Assembly: GCA_900544435.1 (NCBI GenBank)
Contig: UQVG01000108.1
Coordinates: forward strand, 1 to 6,834
Origin: an uncultured Erysipelotrichaceae bacterium
Lineage (GTDB): Bacteria; Bacillota_I; Bacilli_A; Erysipelotrichales; Coprobacillaceae
Direction of reading: 5' to 3'
Length of the DNA stretch: 6,834 bases
The translations under genes were made by a program, and so were the position numbers. Shown piece by piece: positions 1 to 6,633 of the stretch (position 1 is the first letter of the stretch; the number at the start of each line of letters is the position of its first letter). The notes beneath the pieces are model-generated. The model saw only the letters and a list, made by a program, of their open reading frames with translations. It ran no database searches and was not told where the DNA came from.

Positions 1-410
1 CCATAGACATCAATTATTTCTGCTTTTTCAAGTATTCTGATGGCCTGTTGTAATTCATCATGCTGGTTAAGTTTTTCTGTATCTTGAATGGTTTCTTTTT
101 CTAATAAAGCAAGATTTTTTGTAATTGTCATCAAATCATCACTTAATAAAAAAGGAATAGAAGCATCTACATCTGTTTCTTCTAACATATAAGAAAGTTC
201 TTTTAAATAAGCACTTTTAAATTCATTAAAACCACTATATCCTAACTTCTTAGCAATTCTTACAAGCAAAGGTGCGCTTGTAAACGTATTCCTTGCTATT
301 TCATTAGCAGACATTTTTTCAATATTCATTCCTTGATCAATAATATAATTAACAATTTCCTTCTCTGTTTTTGAAAAATGTGTATTTTCTATTTGATTGA
401 CAATGAGCAT
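1..410 (-). CDS. RpiR/MurR-family transcriptional regulator (N-terminal 136 codons, cut by window edge)
   Basis: The gene starts at an ATG (408-410) and runs off the left edge with no stop, so only the first 136 residues are visible. Residues 1-77 match the RpiR-type winged HTH: an early FSKTEKEIVNYI segment, then MSANEIA, then the family signature around residues 44-66 (TSAPLLVRIAKKLGYSGFNEFK-like, with the highly typical KKLGYSGF). Residues from about 120 (QQAIRILEKAEIIDVY) look like the opening helix and first strand of the SIS sugar-phosphate-binding domain. RpiR family members are usually about 280 residues and sense phosphosugars. An AGGAGA ribosome binding site at 416-421 lies 5 bases before the start. 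The gap to the upstream hydrolase stop is only 13 bases, so the two genes are very likely co-transcribed. Ligand and targets cannot be deduced from this fragment. Confidence 0.88.
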   Translation of the reverse strand, partial: MLIVNQIENTHFSKTEKEIVNYIIDQGMNIEKMSANEIARNTFTSAPLLVRIAKKLGYSGFNEFKSAYLKELSYMLEETDVDASIPFLLSDDLMTITKNLALLEKETIQDTEKLNQHDELQQAIRILEKAEIIDVY

Positions 411-423
411 AAAAATCTCCTTT

Positions 424-1224
424 CTATAATTCTATTGTTTCTAAATCATTAGGAACATAAATCTTCCCACTAAAATAAGCTTTTCCTTCTTTTGTATAAA
501 GTTCTTTACGATTTTCAATATTTTGATCTTCGCTGTGATATAAAACCACATTTTTTACTTTTAATTTTTCAGCAAGCTGACACGCATCTTTAACTGTTGA
601 ATGATGTTTTTCATAAGGATGAAAAATATCTGCTTGATCATATAAACAAAAAGCTTCATGCAATAAATAATCACTCTTTAAAGCATATTTTTCATTTTCT
701 TCATTATAAGGTTCATCCCCACAACATGTTAATTTTCTTTCTTGATCAAGTTCCATCATAAAACCAAATTGTTTAGCTTTCGTTGAATGAATATCAAAGA
801 AAGTCACTTTCTTACCAATAATTTCTTTCGTTTGACCATCGTTTACAACCACAAGATGTAAACGATCATGAATAAATTTTGTTTGCTTACTTTGTAAAAG
901 CATTTGAGAAATCGTTTCTAACATCTCAATCACTTCTTGATGACCATAAATATACGCTTCTCCTTCATATTTACCAGCTACCATATTTTGACAAATCAAA
1001 CGAATCATCCAAATCATCCCTAATAAATGATCAATATGTTTATGTGTGACAAAAATATGTTTTACATCTTTCCAATTGATCCCTGCTTTTTCAAGTTGAT
1101 TTAAAACTGTATTGCCCCCACCAGCATCAACCATCAAATAATCATTTTCATTTTCAATGACAAAACAAGTATTATAGCACTTTGTCACAAGTGCATTTCC
1201 TGTTCCAAGCATTGTTAATTTCAA
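424..1224 (-). CDS. RNase Z-like metallo-beta-lactamase-fold hydrolase
   Basis: A 266-residue protein with the MBL metal site: HKHIDH (H61, H63, D65, H66), H146 in a FDIHS strand, D170 in CCGDEP and H230 in LYHSED. It also has two tRNase Z-type motifs, HEAF (H189-E190) and HHST (207-210), and starts with the KLTMLGTGNA strand typical of ElaC-like proteins. Only about 24 residues separate H146 from D170. In canonical Bacillus-type RNase Z this interval holds the long tRNA-gripping arm, so this is probably a related hydrolase rather than the housekeeping tRNA 3' processor; the substrate is unknown. The start codon is TTG (1222-1224). It is chosen because an AGGGGGGA ribosome binding site lies 5 bases upstream and because starting at the ATG four codons later would remove part of the first conserved beta strand. 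It is the first gene of an operon with the RpiR-type regulator. Confidence 0.85.
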   Translation of the reverse strand: MKLTMLGTGNALVTKCYNTCFVIENENDYLMVDAGGGNTVLNQLEKAGINWKDVKHIFVTHKHIDHLLGMIWMIRLICQNMVAGKYEGEAYIYGHQEVIEMLETISQMLLQSKQTKFIHDRLHLVVVNDGQTKEIIGKKVTFFDIHSTKAKQFGFMMELDQERKLTCCGDEPYNEENEKYALKSDYLLHEAFCLYDQADIFHPYEKHHSTVKDACQLAEKLKVKNVVLYHSEDQNIENRKELYTKEGKAYFSGKIYVPNDLETIEL

Positions 1225-1229
1225 GTAAA

Positions 1230-1237
1230 TCCCCCCT
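1230..1237 (-). promoter_or_regulatory. Ribosome binding site deciding a TTG start
   Basis: On the minus strand an AGGGGGGA block ends 5 bases before the TTG at 1222-1224. No comparable site precedes the in-frame ATG four codons later, and the family's N-terminal strand needs the extra residues, so TTG is the start. Confidence 0.7.
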
Positions 1238-1248
1238 CATCCTCTTTT

Positions 1249-1277
1249 ATTTTAGCGAAAGAATTTTTCTTTGTAAA
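1249..1277 (-). promoter_or_regulatory. Putative sigma-A promoter of the hydrolase-RpiR operon
   Basis: On the minus strand the -35 TTTACA (1272-1277) and -10 TAAAAT (1249-1254) are separated by 17 bases. Transcription would begin near 1242, giving a leader of about 18 nt that just holds the ribosome binding site. The -35 box overlaps the U-tail of the terminator of the upstream DUF2798 gene. Each box has 5 of 6 consensus bases. Confidence 0.55.
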
Positions 1278-1304
1278 ATAAAAATAGAGCCTAAGCCCTA
1301 TTTT
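1273..1304 (-). terminator. Intrinsic terminator of the DUF2798 gene, overlapping its stop codon
   Basis: Read on the minus strand, AAAATAGGGC-TTAG-GCTCTATTTT forms a 10-bp stem (one G-U pair) with a 4-base loop, followed by a T-rich tail (TTTTTATTTT). The stem includes the last codons and TAG stop (1291-1293) of the DUF2798 gene. On the plus strand the G-U becomes an A/C mismatch and there is no good T-tail, so it acts in the minus direction only. Confidence 0.75.
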
Positions 1305-1758
1305 CTCTAAATATTTTTCCAAAGACAAATCTTACGATTGGTCCAGCAAAACATAATTGTAAGAAAAATGCCATTGGGAAATTTAAAACTGTTGTTTGTA
1401 ACCAAACAGCAATGATTTGACTTCCTGCATTTTTAAATAAAAGTGTTGCTGCAAATGACATACATGGACACATTAAAATAATAGATACCACTGAAATCGC
1501 AATTACTAAATGAAATGGATGATTATTTTCTAAATCAACAATTTGAAATGCTTTCTTTTTAGCTAAATGTCCAATAATGACAAAATCTAAAATAAAAGCA
1601 ACGGGTCCCATAATCACTAATTCATGAAAAGCATCTAAGAATACTTGATTTGTCATACCTCCTACATTTAAGGCAATGTTATAACAAATCATAAAATAGA
1701 CCATCATGAAAACCATCATAATTGTAAAAATAATTTCTTGAAATTTTGTTTTTGGCAT
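1291..1758 (-). CDS. DUF2798 integral membrane protein
   Basis: A 155-residue, very hydrophobic protein that I recognise as the two-repeat DUF2798 type. Four membrane segments are visible at roughly residues 9-31, 47-65, 83-107 and 115-147. Characteristic stretches are MVYFMICYNIAL near the N-terminus, FHELVIMGP (44-52), LMCPCMSFAATLLFKNAG (95-112) and the C-terminal NFPMAFFLQL plus FAGPIVRFVF. The first and second halves each look like one DUF2798 unit. The start ends in a basic patch (PKTK) and the C-terminus is basic (RFVFGKIFR), suggesting cytoplasmic ends. No biochemical function is established for the family. The ATG is preceded by AAGGAGG at 1766-1772 with 7-base spacing. The gene is monocistronic: own promoter at 1852-1880, own terminator at 1273-1304. 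Its leader is unusual because the ribosome binding site can be locked in a long hairpin. Confidence 0.85.
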   Translation of the reverse strand: MPKTKFQEIIFTIMMVFMMVYFMICYNIALNVGGMTNQVFLDAFHELVIMGPVAFILDFVIIGHLAKKKAFQIVDLENNHPFHLVIAISVVSIILMCPCMSFAATLLFKNAGSQIIAVWLQTTVLNFPMAFFLQLCFAGPIVRFVFGKIFRENRA

Positions 1759-1765
1759 AAAAAAA

Positions 1766-1810
1766 CCTCCTTATGATAATGAATTGTGTTGTTCGTTATC
1801 ACTCAAGGAG
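1766..1810 (-). promoter_or_regulatory. Leader hairpin that can sequester the DUF2798 ribosome binding site
   Basis: In the minus-strand transcript, CTCCTT (1810-1805) is complementary to AAGGAG of the Shine-Dalgarno (1772-1767). Directly inside, GTGATAACGAA (1802-1792) pairs with TTCATTATCAT (1783-1773) around an 8-base loop. Stacked together they give about 17 pairs with one C/A mismatch, one G-U and a 2-base GA bulge. A competing small hairpin, CACTC-CTT-GAGTG (1812-1800), would expose the anti-SD bases in a loop and free the Shine-Dalgarno. The pairing is seen in the sequence; a regulatory role is inferred. The 11-base imperfect dyad could instead be a DNA operator. Confidence 0.5.
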
Positions 1811-1851
1811 TGTGCGTTTCCAATATAAACCAAATATTTAAGCCGAGTGTT

Positions 1852-1880
1852 ATTCTATTAAATAATGTTAACTAAGTCAA
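1852..1880 (-). promoter_or_regulatory. Promoter of the DUF2798 gene
   Basis: On the minus strand -35 TTGACT (1875-1880) and -10 TAGAAT (1852-1857) have an exact 17-base spacer. The predicted start near 1845 gives a leader of about 87 nt before the ATG at 1758, long for a single small gene. Confidence 0.65.
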
Positions 1881-1891
1881 CTATTATTTAA
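1858..1891. repeat. Inverted repeat between divergent promoters
   Basis: TTAAATAAT (1858-1866) and ATTATTTAA (1883-1891) are perfect 9-base inverted arms. Inside them GTTAAC and GTCAAC (1867-1872, 1876-1881) continue the symmetry with one mismatch and one extra T, around a 3-base TAA centre. It covers the -35 and spacer of the DUF2798 promoter and ends 7 bases before the tcdA -35. There is no T-tail, so it is not a terminator; it may be an operator or simply AT-rich promoter DNA. Confidence 0.4.
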
Positions 1892-1898
1892 AAAAAGA

Positions 1899-1927
1899 TT
1901 GACTAGAGCAACGAGTATGTCTATAAT
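1899..1927 (+). promoter_or_regulatory. Promoter of tcdA
   Basis: TTGACT (1899-1904), 17-base spacer, TATAAT (1922-1927): nearly ideal housekeeping boxes. Predicted transcription start is about 1934, giving a leader of about 30 nt. Confidence 0.75.
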
Positions 1928-1951
1928 CAATTCATAGTCGTTTAGTATGAT

Positions 1952-1958
1952 TAAGGAG
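1952..1958 (+). promoter_or_regulatory. Ribosome binding site deciding the tcdA start
   Basis: TAAGGAGG ends 6 bases before the ATG at 1965. An in-frame ATG also exists at 1947, but it lies upstream of this site and has no Shine-Dalgarno of its own, so 1965 is the start. Confidence 0.85.
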
Positions 1959-1964
1959 GCTTTT

Positions 1965-2720
1965 ATGTTAAATCAATTTTCAAGAACTCAATTATTATAT
2001 GGAAAAGAAGCCATGGAAAAACTTAAAAACAGCCGTGTGGCCATCTTTGGTCTAGGTGGTGTCGGTGGTTATGTAGGCGAAGCGCTTGTAAGAAGTGGAA
2101 TTGGCTCTTTTGATTTAATAGATGATGATAAAATTTGTCTAACAAATCTCAATCGTCAAATCATCGCTACTTTTGATACAGTTGGTCAATATAAAACAGA
2201 TGTCATGAAAGAAAGAATGTTAAAAATCAACCCAAAAGTCAACGTTCAAACACACCAATGCTTCTTTTTACCTGAAAATGCAAATGATTTTTCATTTGAA
2301 GATTATGATTATATTATAGATGCAGTTGATACAGTTTCTGCAAAAATCGAACTTGTTTTAAAAGCCCAAGAACACAATATTCCCATTATTTCAAGTATGG
2401 GAGCTGGAAATAAAGTTGATCCTACCCAATTTAAAATCACAGATATTTATAAAACTAAAGTATGTCCTCTAGCAAAAGTCATGCGTAGAGAACTTAAAAA
2501 AAGACATGTTAAAAAATTAAAAGTTGTTTATTCTGAAGAAAAACCAATTCGCCCAATTGATGATTTATCAATTAGTTGCCAAACACATTGTGTATGCCCA
2601 CCAGGAACCAAAAGAAAATGTACTACCAGAAGAGATATTCCTGGAAGTAATGCCTTTGTTCCTTCTACCGTAGGATTAATTATTGCAAGTGAGGTTATTA
2701 AAGATTTAACTTCAAAATAA
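1965..2720 (+). CDS. tcdA: tRNA threonylcarbamoyladenosine dehydratase (cyclises t6A37 to ct6A)
   Basis: A 251-residue E1/ThiF-fold ATP-dependent enzyme; TcdA proteins are about 250-270 residues. It activates the carboxylate of N6-threonylcarbamoyl-A37 in ANN-decoding tRNAs and closes it into the cyclic ct6A form, in the cytoplasm. Visible motifs: nucleotide-binding GLGGVGG (29-35), acidic DDD (53-55), TNLNRQI (60-66) with the ATP-contacting N and R, IIDAVDT (118-123), SSMGAGNKVDP (143-153), CPLAKVMRREL (167-177) and the C-terminal PGSNAFVPSTVGLIIASEVI (226-245). Between residues 205 and 219 is a cysteine-rich segment (C205, C209, C211, C219) that I associate with clostridial-type TcdA; its role is unknown. 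The start at 1965 is set by the AAGGAGG site. It has its own promoter and a terminator shared with convergent cyuA. No sulfur-relay partner lies beside it. Confidence 0.93.
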   Translation: MLNQFSRTQLLYGKEAMEKLKNSRVAIFGLGGVGGYVGEALVRSGIGSFDLIDDDKICLTNLNRQIIATFDTVGQYKTDVMKERMLKINPKVNVQTHQCFFLPENANDFSFEDYDYIIDAVDTVSAKIELVLKAQEHNIPIISSMGAGNKVDPTQFKITDIYKTKVCPLAKVMRRELKKRHVKKLKVVYSEEKPIRPIDDLSISCQTHCVCPPGTKRKCTTRRDIPGSNAFVPSTVGLIIASEVIKDLTSK

Positions 2721-2724
2721 AAAT

Positions 2725-2752
2725 AGGAAGTATTGACAAATCAATACTTCCT
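2725..2752. terminator. Bidirectional intrinsic terminator between tcdA and cyuA
   Basis: AGGAAGTATTGA (2725-2736), loop CAAA, perfect complement TCAATACTTCCT (2741-2752): a 12-bp stem. On the plus strand it is followed by TTTTAT, on the minus strand by TATTTTTATTTT. It starts 4 bases after the tcdA stop and ends 1 base before the cyuA stop. Confidence 0.92.
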
Positions 2753-2753
2753 T

Positions 2754-4028
2754 TTATGATTCATGAATCATCATCTTGATAATTTCTTTATTTGTTTCCT
2801 TCATTCCTTCTCTACCTAATCGCCCAACACTTTGAATCGTTGCCTCAACATCTTCCATCACAAGTCCGTCCCCTGATTTAAATTCTTGTCCATTTTTGTA
2901 CATATGATAGCCTAAAATAGCCGCATCAATACTAGAAGCAATTTTTGCTGCACAAGAAGCTTTGGCACCATCGCAAACAATTCCTGAAACATTCGCAAGT
3001 GTATTAACAATTGTATGAATGATAGCTTGATAATCTTCATCGTATAAATAAGCAATCCCTGCACCAGCTCCAGTAGCGGCACTTACTGCCCCACAGTAAG
3101 CTGATAAAGTTCCAATACCACTTTTTTCATGAATCGCCACAAGGTTAGATAGAGCTAACGCTCTAAACATTTTTTCTTTTGAAACCTTTAATTCTTGAGC
3201 ATAGATAATAACAGGTAAAGAACATGTCATACCTTGATTACCACTCCCCGAATTAATAACAACAGGCAATTCGCAGCCATTCATTCTTGCATCACTACCA
3301 GCTGCAGCATAAGCCTTCGCTTTATTTTTTACATCATTGCCAAAAGATTTTAAAAGAACTTTTCCAATATTAGCTCCATAATTATCATTTAAACCTGCAC
3401 AAGCTATCGCATAATTATAATCTAGTTGTCTTTCTAAAATTTCTTGAATATCGCTCAAATCAACAGTCGTTATAAAATCATAAATATCTTTTATATCTAA
3501 TAATGAGCGATCTGCTTTTTCCTTTTTTATAATACTTTTCTCTTTTTGAAGTATTTTTCCATTTTTTTCTATACAAACAACATGCATATGAGAATCACTT
3601 ATTCTCACTTTTACATACTCTTTTTTATTCCAAACCGTTATTATGTAATCAAATACTTTTGAACTCTCCAAAAAATGTTCTTCAAAATCTACTTTTTCTA
3701 TATATTGATCAATTTCTTTCTTTGTTTTTTCATCAATTTGACTTAATACTTCTAAATATTGATCAGCATTGCCTCCTATGATTCCAGCACAAACAGCTGC
3801 TTTAATTCCTTTTAAATGATGTGTATGAGGAACAATAACACTCTTTACATTTTTTATAATACTTCCACTTGCTTCTACAACAATTTTTGTAGGTAGATGA
3901 TTTAATACTTTTCTAGCAAGGCTGGCTCCATACGCTAATGAAATCGGCTCTGTACATCCCATAGCAGGAATCAATTCTTCTTTTAATATTTGAACATACG
4001 TTTGATATTTTTGTTCTGTCTTTTTCAT
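2754..4028 (-). CDS. cyuA: L-cysteine desulfidase (UPF0597 / CyuA family)
   Basis: A 424-residue protein of the SDH-alpha-like UPF0597 family, close in length to E. coli CyuA (YhaM). Members break L-cysteine into pyruvate, ammonia and sulfide in an iron-sulfur-dependent, oxygen-sensitive reaction in the cytoplasm. The N-terminal PAMGCTEP carries C25, the same position as the key Cys of the Methanocaldococcus jannaschii enzyme. C312 (AYCGAVSAATGAGAG) and C352 (IVCDGAKASC) are 40 residues apart, as are the two other conserved cysteines I recall for that enzyme (282 and 322). Other family motifs are VEASGSIIKNV, GIKAAVCAGIIGG, MNGCELPVVINSGSGNQG and SNLVAIHEKSGIGTLSAYCG. UPF0597 proteins are often mis-annotated as serine dehydratase alpha subunits, and a serine-lyase activity cannot be excluded. 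The start has AAGGAG (4036-4041) 7 bases upstream. The gene is divergent from a LysR-type regulator. No dedicated transporter is present in the window. Confidence 0.88.
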   Translation of the reverse strand: MKKTEQKYQTYVQILKEELIPAMGCTEPISLAYGASLARKVLNHLPTKIVVEASGSIIKNVKSVIVPHTHHLKGIKAAVCAGIIGGNADQYLEVLSQIDEKTKKEIDQYIEKVDFEEHFLESSKVFDYIITVWNKKEYVKVRISDSHMHVVCIEKNGKILQKEKSIIKKEKADRSLLDIKDIYDFITTVDLSDIQEILERQLDYNYAIACAGLNDNYGANIGKVLLKSFGNDVKNKAKAYAAAGSDARMNGCELPVVINSGSGNQGMTCSLPVIIYAQELKVSKEKMFRALALSNLVAIHEKSGIGTLSAYCGAVSAATGAGAGIAYLYDEDYQAIIHTIVNTLANVSGIVCDGAKASCAAKIASSIDAAILGYHMYKNGQEFKSGDGLVMEDVEATIQSVGRLGREGMKETNKEIIKMMIHES

Positions 4029-4047
4029 GTAAATACTCCTTGATTAA

Positions 4048-4082
4048 TTGATAACTCTAGTTTAATATGAATGTGTTATCAA
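4048..4082. promoter_or_regulatory. Inverted repeat, candidate LysR operator
   Basis: TTGATAAC (4048-4055) and GTTATCAA (4075-4082) are perfect 8-base inverted arms separated by 19 bases in the 107-bp divergent gap. The right arm contains the proposed cyuA -35 and the left arm touches its -10. LysR-type proteins usually bind dyads in such gaps, so this is the obvious candidate site; binding is inferred. Confidence 0.5.
4054..4082 (-). promoter_or_regulatory. Putative cyuA promoter
   Basis: On the minus strand TTGATA (4077-4082) and TAGAGT (4054-4059) with a 17-base spacer; transcription would begin near 4047. The -10 is weak (4 of 6), which suits an activator-dependent promoter. An alternative TTTACT/TAAACT pair a few bases away also has a 17-base spacer. 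I found no equally good promoter for the LysR gene on the plus strand. Confidence 0.45.
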
Positions 4083-4135
4083 GTAAATTAAATGATTTTA
4101 ATAGATATGTTTAATTTTTTTAATAGGAGACTCTT

Positions 4136-5017
4136 ATGGAAATACAAGAACTTATTTCATTTACAACAATTGTTCAACAAGGCAGTTTTTCAAAAGCTTC
4201 TAAAAAGTTAGATTATTGTCAAGGATCCATCACCGTTCATATTAAAAATCTTGAAAGAGAACTGGGTGTGCAATTGTTTGATCGTTTAGGTAAAAAGGTA
4301 ACTCTTACAAATCATGGTAAAACTTTTTATCAACATTGTTTAAAAATACTCGATGATATTTCATGTGCAAAAGAAGCTATTAACCCTTCTTTAGAACTTA
4401 ATGGTCATCTTACAATTGGAACGATTGATTCATTATGTTCTTCCATAGTTCCTCGGCTTATTTGTAAATATCATCAATACCATCCTCATGTATCTGTTTC
4501 GATTACAACAGATACAATTGAAGGACTTTTAAAAATGCTTAAAAATAATGATATTGATTTTGCATACTTAGTTGATCAACAGCTTTTAGATACAGATTGG
4601 CTAAAAATATATCAATCTAAAGAAGAAGTTACTTTTGTAGCATCATGTCATCATCCAATTTGCAAAATTAAACAACCAACAATTCAAGATATCCTAGCTT
4701 ATCCTATTATTTTAACAGAAAAAGATGCCAGTTATCGTCGCCTTCTCGAAGAAAGGCTTCATGAAGACCATTTAGAAATCAAACCTTTTATTCAATCTAA
4801 AAATACAAATTTACTTTTAGAACTATTGAAACTTGATCAATATATCAGTTTTTTACCAAAATATATTTTAGAAAATGATTTAAAAAATAAAAAAATCATT
4901 CAAATTAATATTCCTGATTACCAAATTGATGTCTATCGTCAACTTCTCTGCCATAAAAACAAATGGCTTTCTCATGAAATGAAGGCATTCTTTCAATTAA
5001 TAAAAGAAAAACATTAA
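4136..5017 (+). CDS. LysR-type transcriptional regulator
   Basis: A 293-residue protein of standard LysR length. Residues 1-60 form the winged helix-turn-helix: FTTIVQQGSFSKASKKLDYCQGSITVHI, then the very typical LERELGVQLFDR (39-50) and wing KKVTLTNHGKTF. A linker helix follows (to about 88), then the periplasmic-binding-protein-like effector domain from about residue 90 (NGHLTIGTIDSL) to the end. The ATG is preceded by TAGGAGA (4124-4130) with good spacing. It lies head-to-head with cyuA across 107 bases containing an inverted repeat, the classic arrangement for a LysR regulator and its target, so it probably controls cysteine desulfidase expression, possibly in response to cysteine or a related sulfur compound. 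That ligand is inferred from position only. In E. coli, cyuA is instead controlled by an Lrp-type regulator. Confidence 0.9.
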   Translation: MEIQELISFTTIVQQGSFSKASKKLDYCQGSITVHIKNLERELGVQLFDRLGKKVTLTNHGKTFYQHCLKILDDISCAKEAINPSLELNGHLTIGTIDSLCSSIVPRLICKYHQYHPHVSVSITTDTIEGLLKMLKNNDIDFAYLVDQQLLDTDWLKIYQSKEEVTFVASCHHPICKIKQPTIQDILAYPIILTEKDASYRRLLEERLHEDHLEIKPFIQSKNTNLLLELLKLDQYISFLPKYILENDLKNKKIIQINIPDYQIDVYRQLLCHKNKWLSHEMKAFFQLIKEKH

Positions 5018-5043
5018 AAAAGAATTGCATTCGCAATTCTTTT

Positions 5044-5045
<2 letters not shown>
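5016..5045. terminator. Bidirectional intrinsic terminator between LysR gene and 6-phospho-beta-glucosidase gene
   Basis: AAAAAAGAATTGC (5016-5028), loop ATTC, complement GCAATTCTTTTTT (5033-5045). The A and T runs serve as U-tails in both directions. It overlaps the last two bases of the LysR stop (5015-5017) and two bases of the glucosidase stop (5044-5046), a very compact convergent junction. Confidence 0.9.
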
Positions 5046-6579
<1,534 letters not shown>

Positions 6580-6584
6580 TCATT

Positions 6585-6607
6585 ATTTGAAAACTCATTT
6601 TTCAAAT
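6585..6607. repeat. Perfect 9-base palindrome with 5-base centre
   Basis: ATTTGAAAA (6585-6593) and TTTTCAAAT (6599-6607) flank CTCAT. A second, overlapping dyad TCATTT-TTC-AAATGA sits at 6595-6609. The palindrome overlaps the -35 of the plus-strand promoter at 6599-6627 and lies upstream of the glucosidase promoter, a position suitable for an operator serving either side. The binding protein is unknown. Confidence 0.45.
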
Positions 6608-6627
6608 GAAAAAGAATTCGTTATAAT
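6599..6627 (+). promoter_or_regulatory. Outward-facing plus-strand promoter
   Basis: TTTTCA (6599-6604), 17-base spacer, perfect TATAAT (6622-6627). A transcript would start near 6634 and run off the right edge through sequence with no protein-coding start I can support. Confidence 0.5.
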
Positions 6628-6633
6628 AGAAAC

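Noticed and set aside
1792..1802. Similarity of GTGATAAC in the DUF2798 leader to the TTGATAAC arms near cyuA, as a shared operator
   Set aside because: Seven AT-rich bases in common is within chance, and the leader copy is better explained by RNA pairing around the Shine-Dalgarno.
1947..1964. Upstream in-frame ATG for tcdA adding six residues
   Set aside because: It precedes the AAGGAGG site that serves the ATG at 1965 and has no ribosome binding site itself.
3940..3957. Second cre-like string inside cyuA
   Set aside because: It matches the first half (TGAAATCG) but lacks the final CA at the required spacing and lies within coding sequence.
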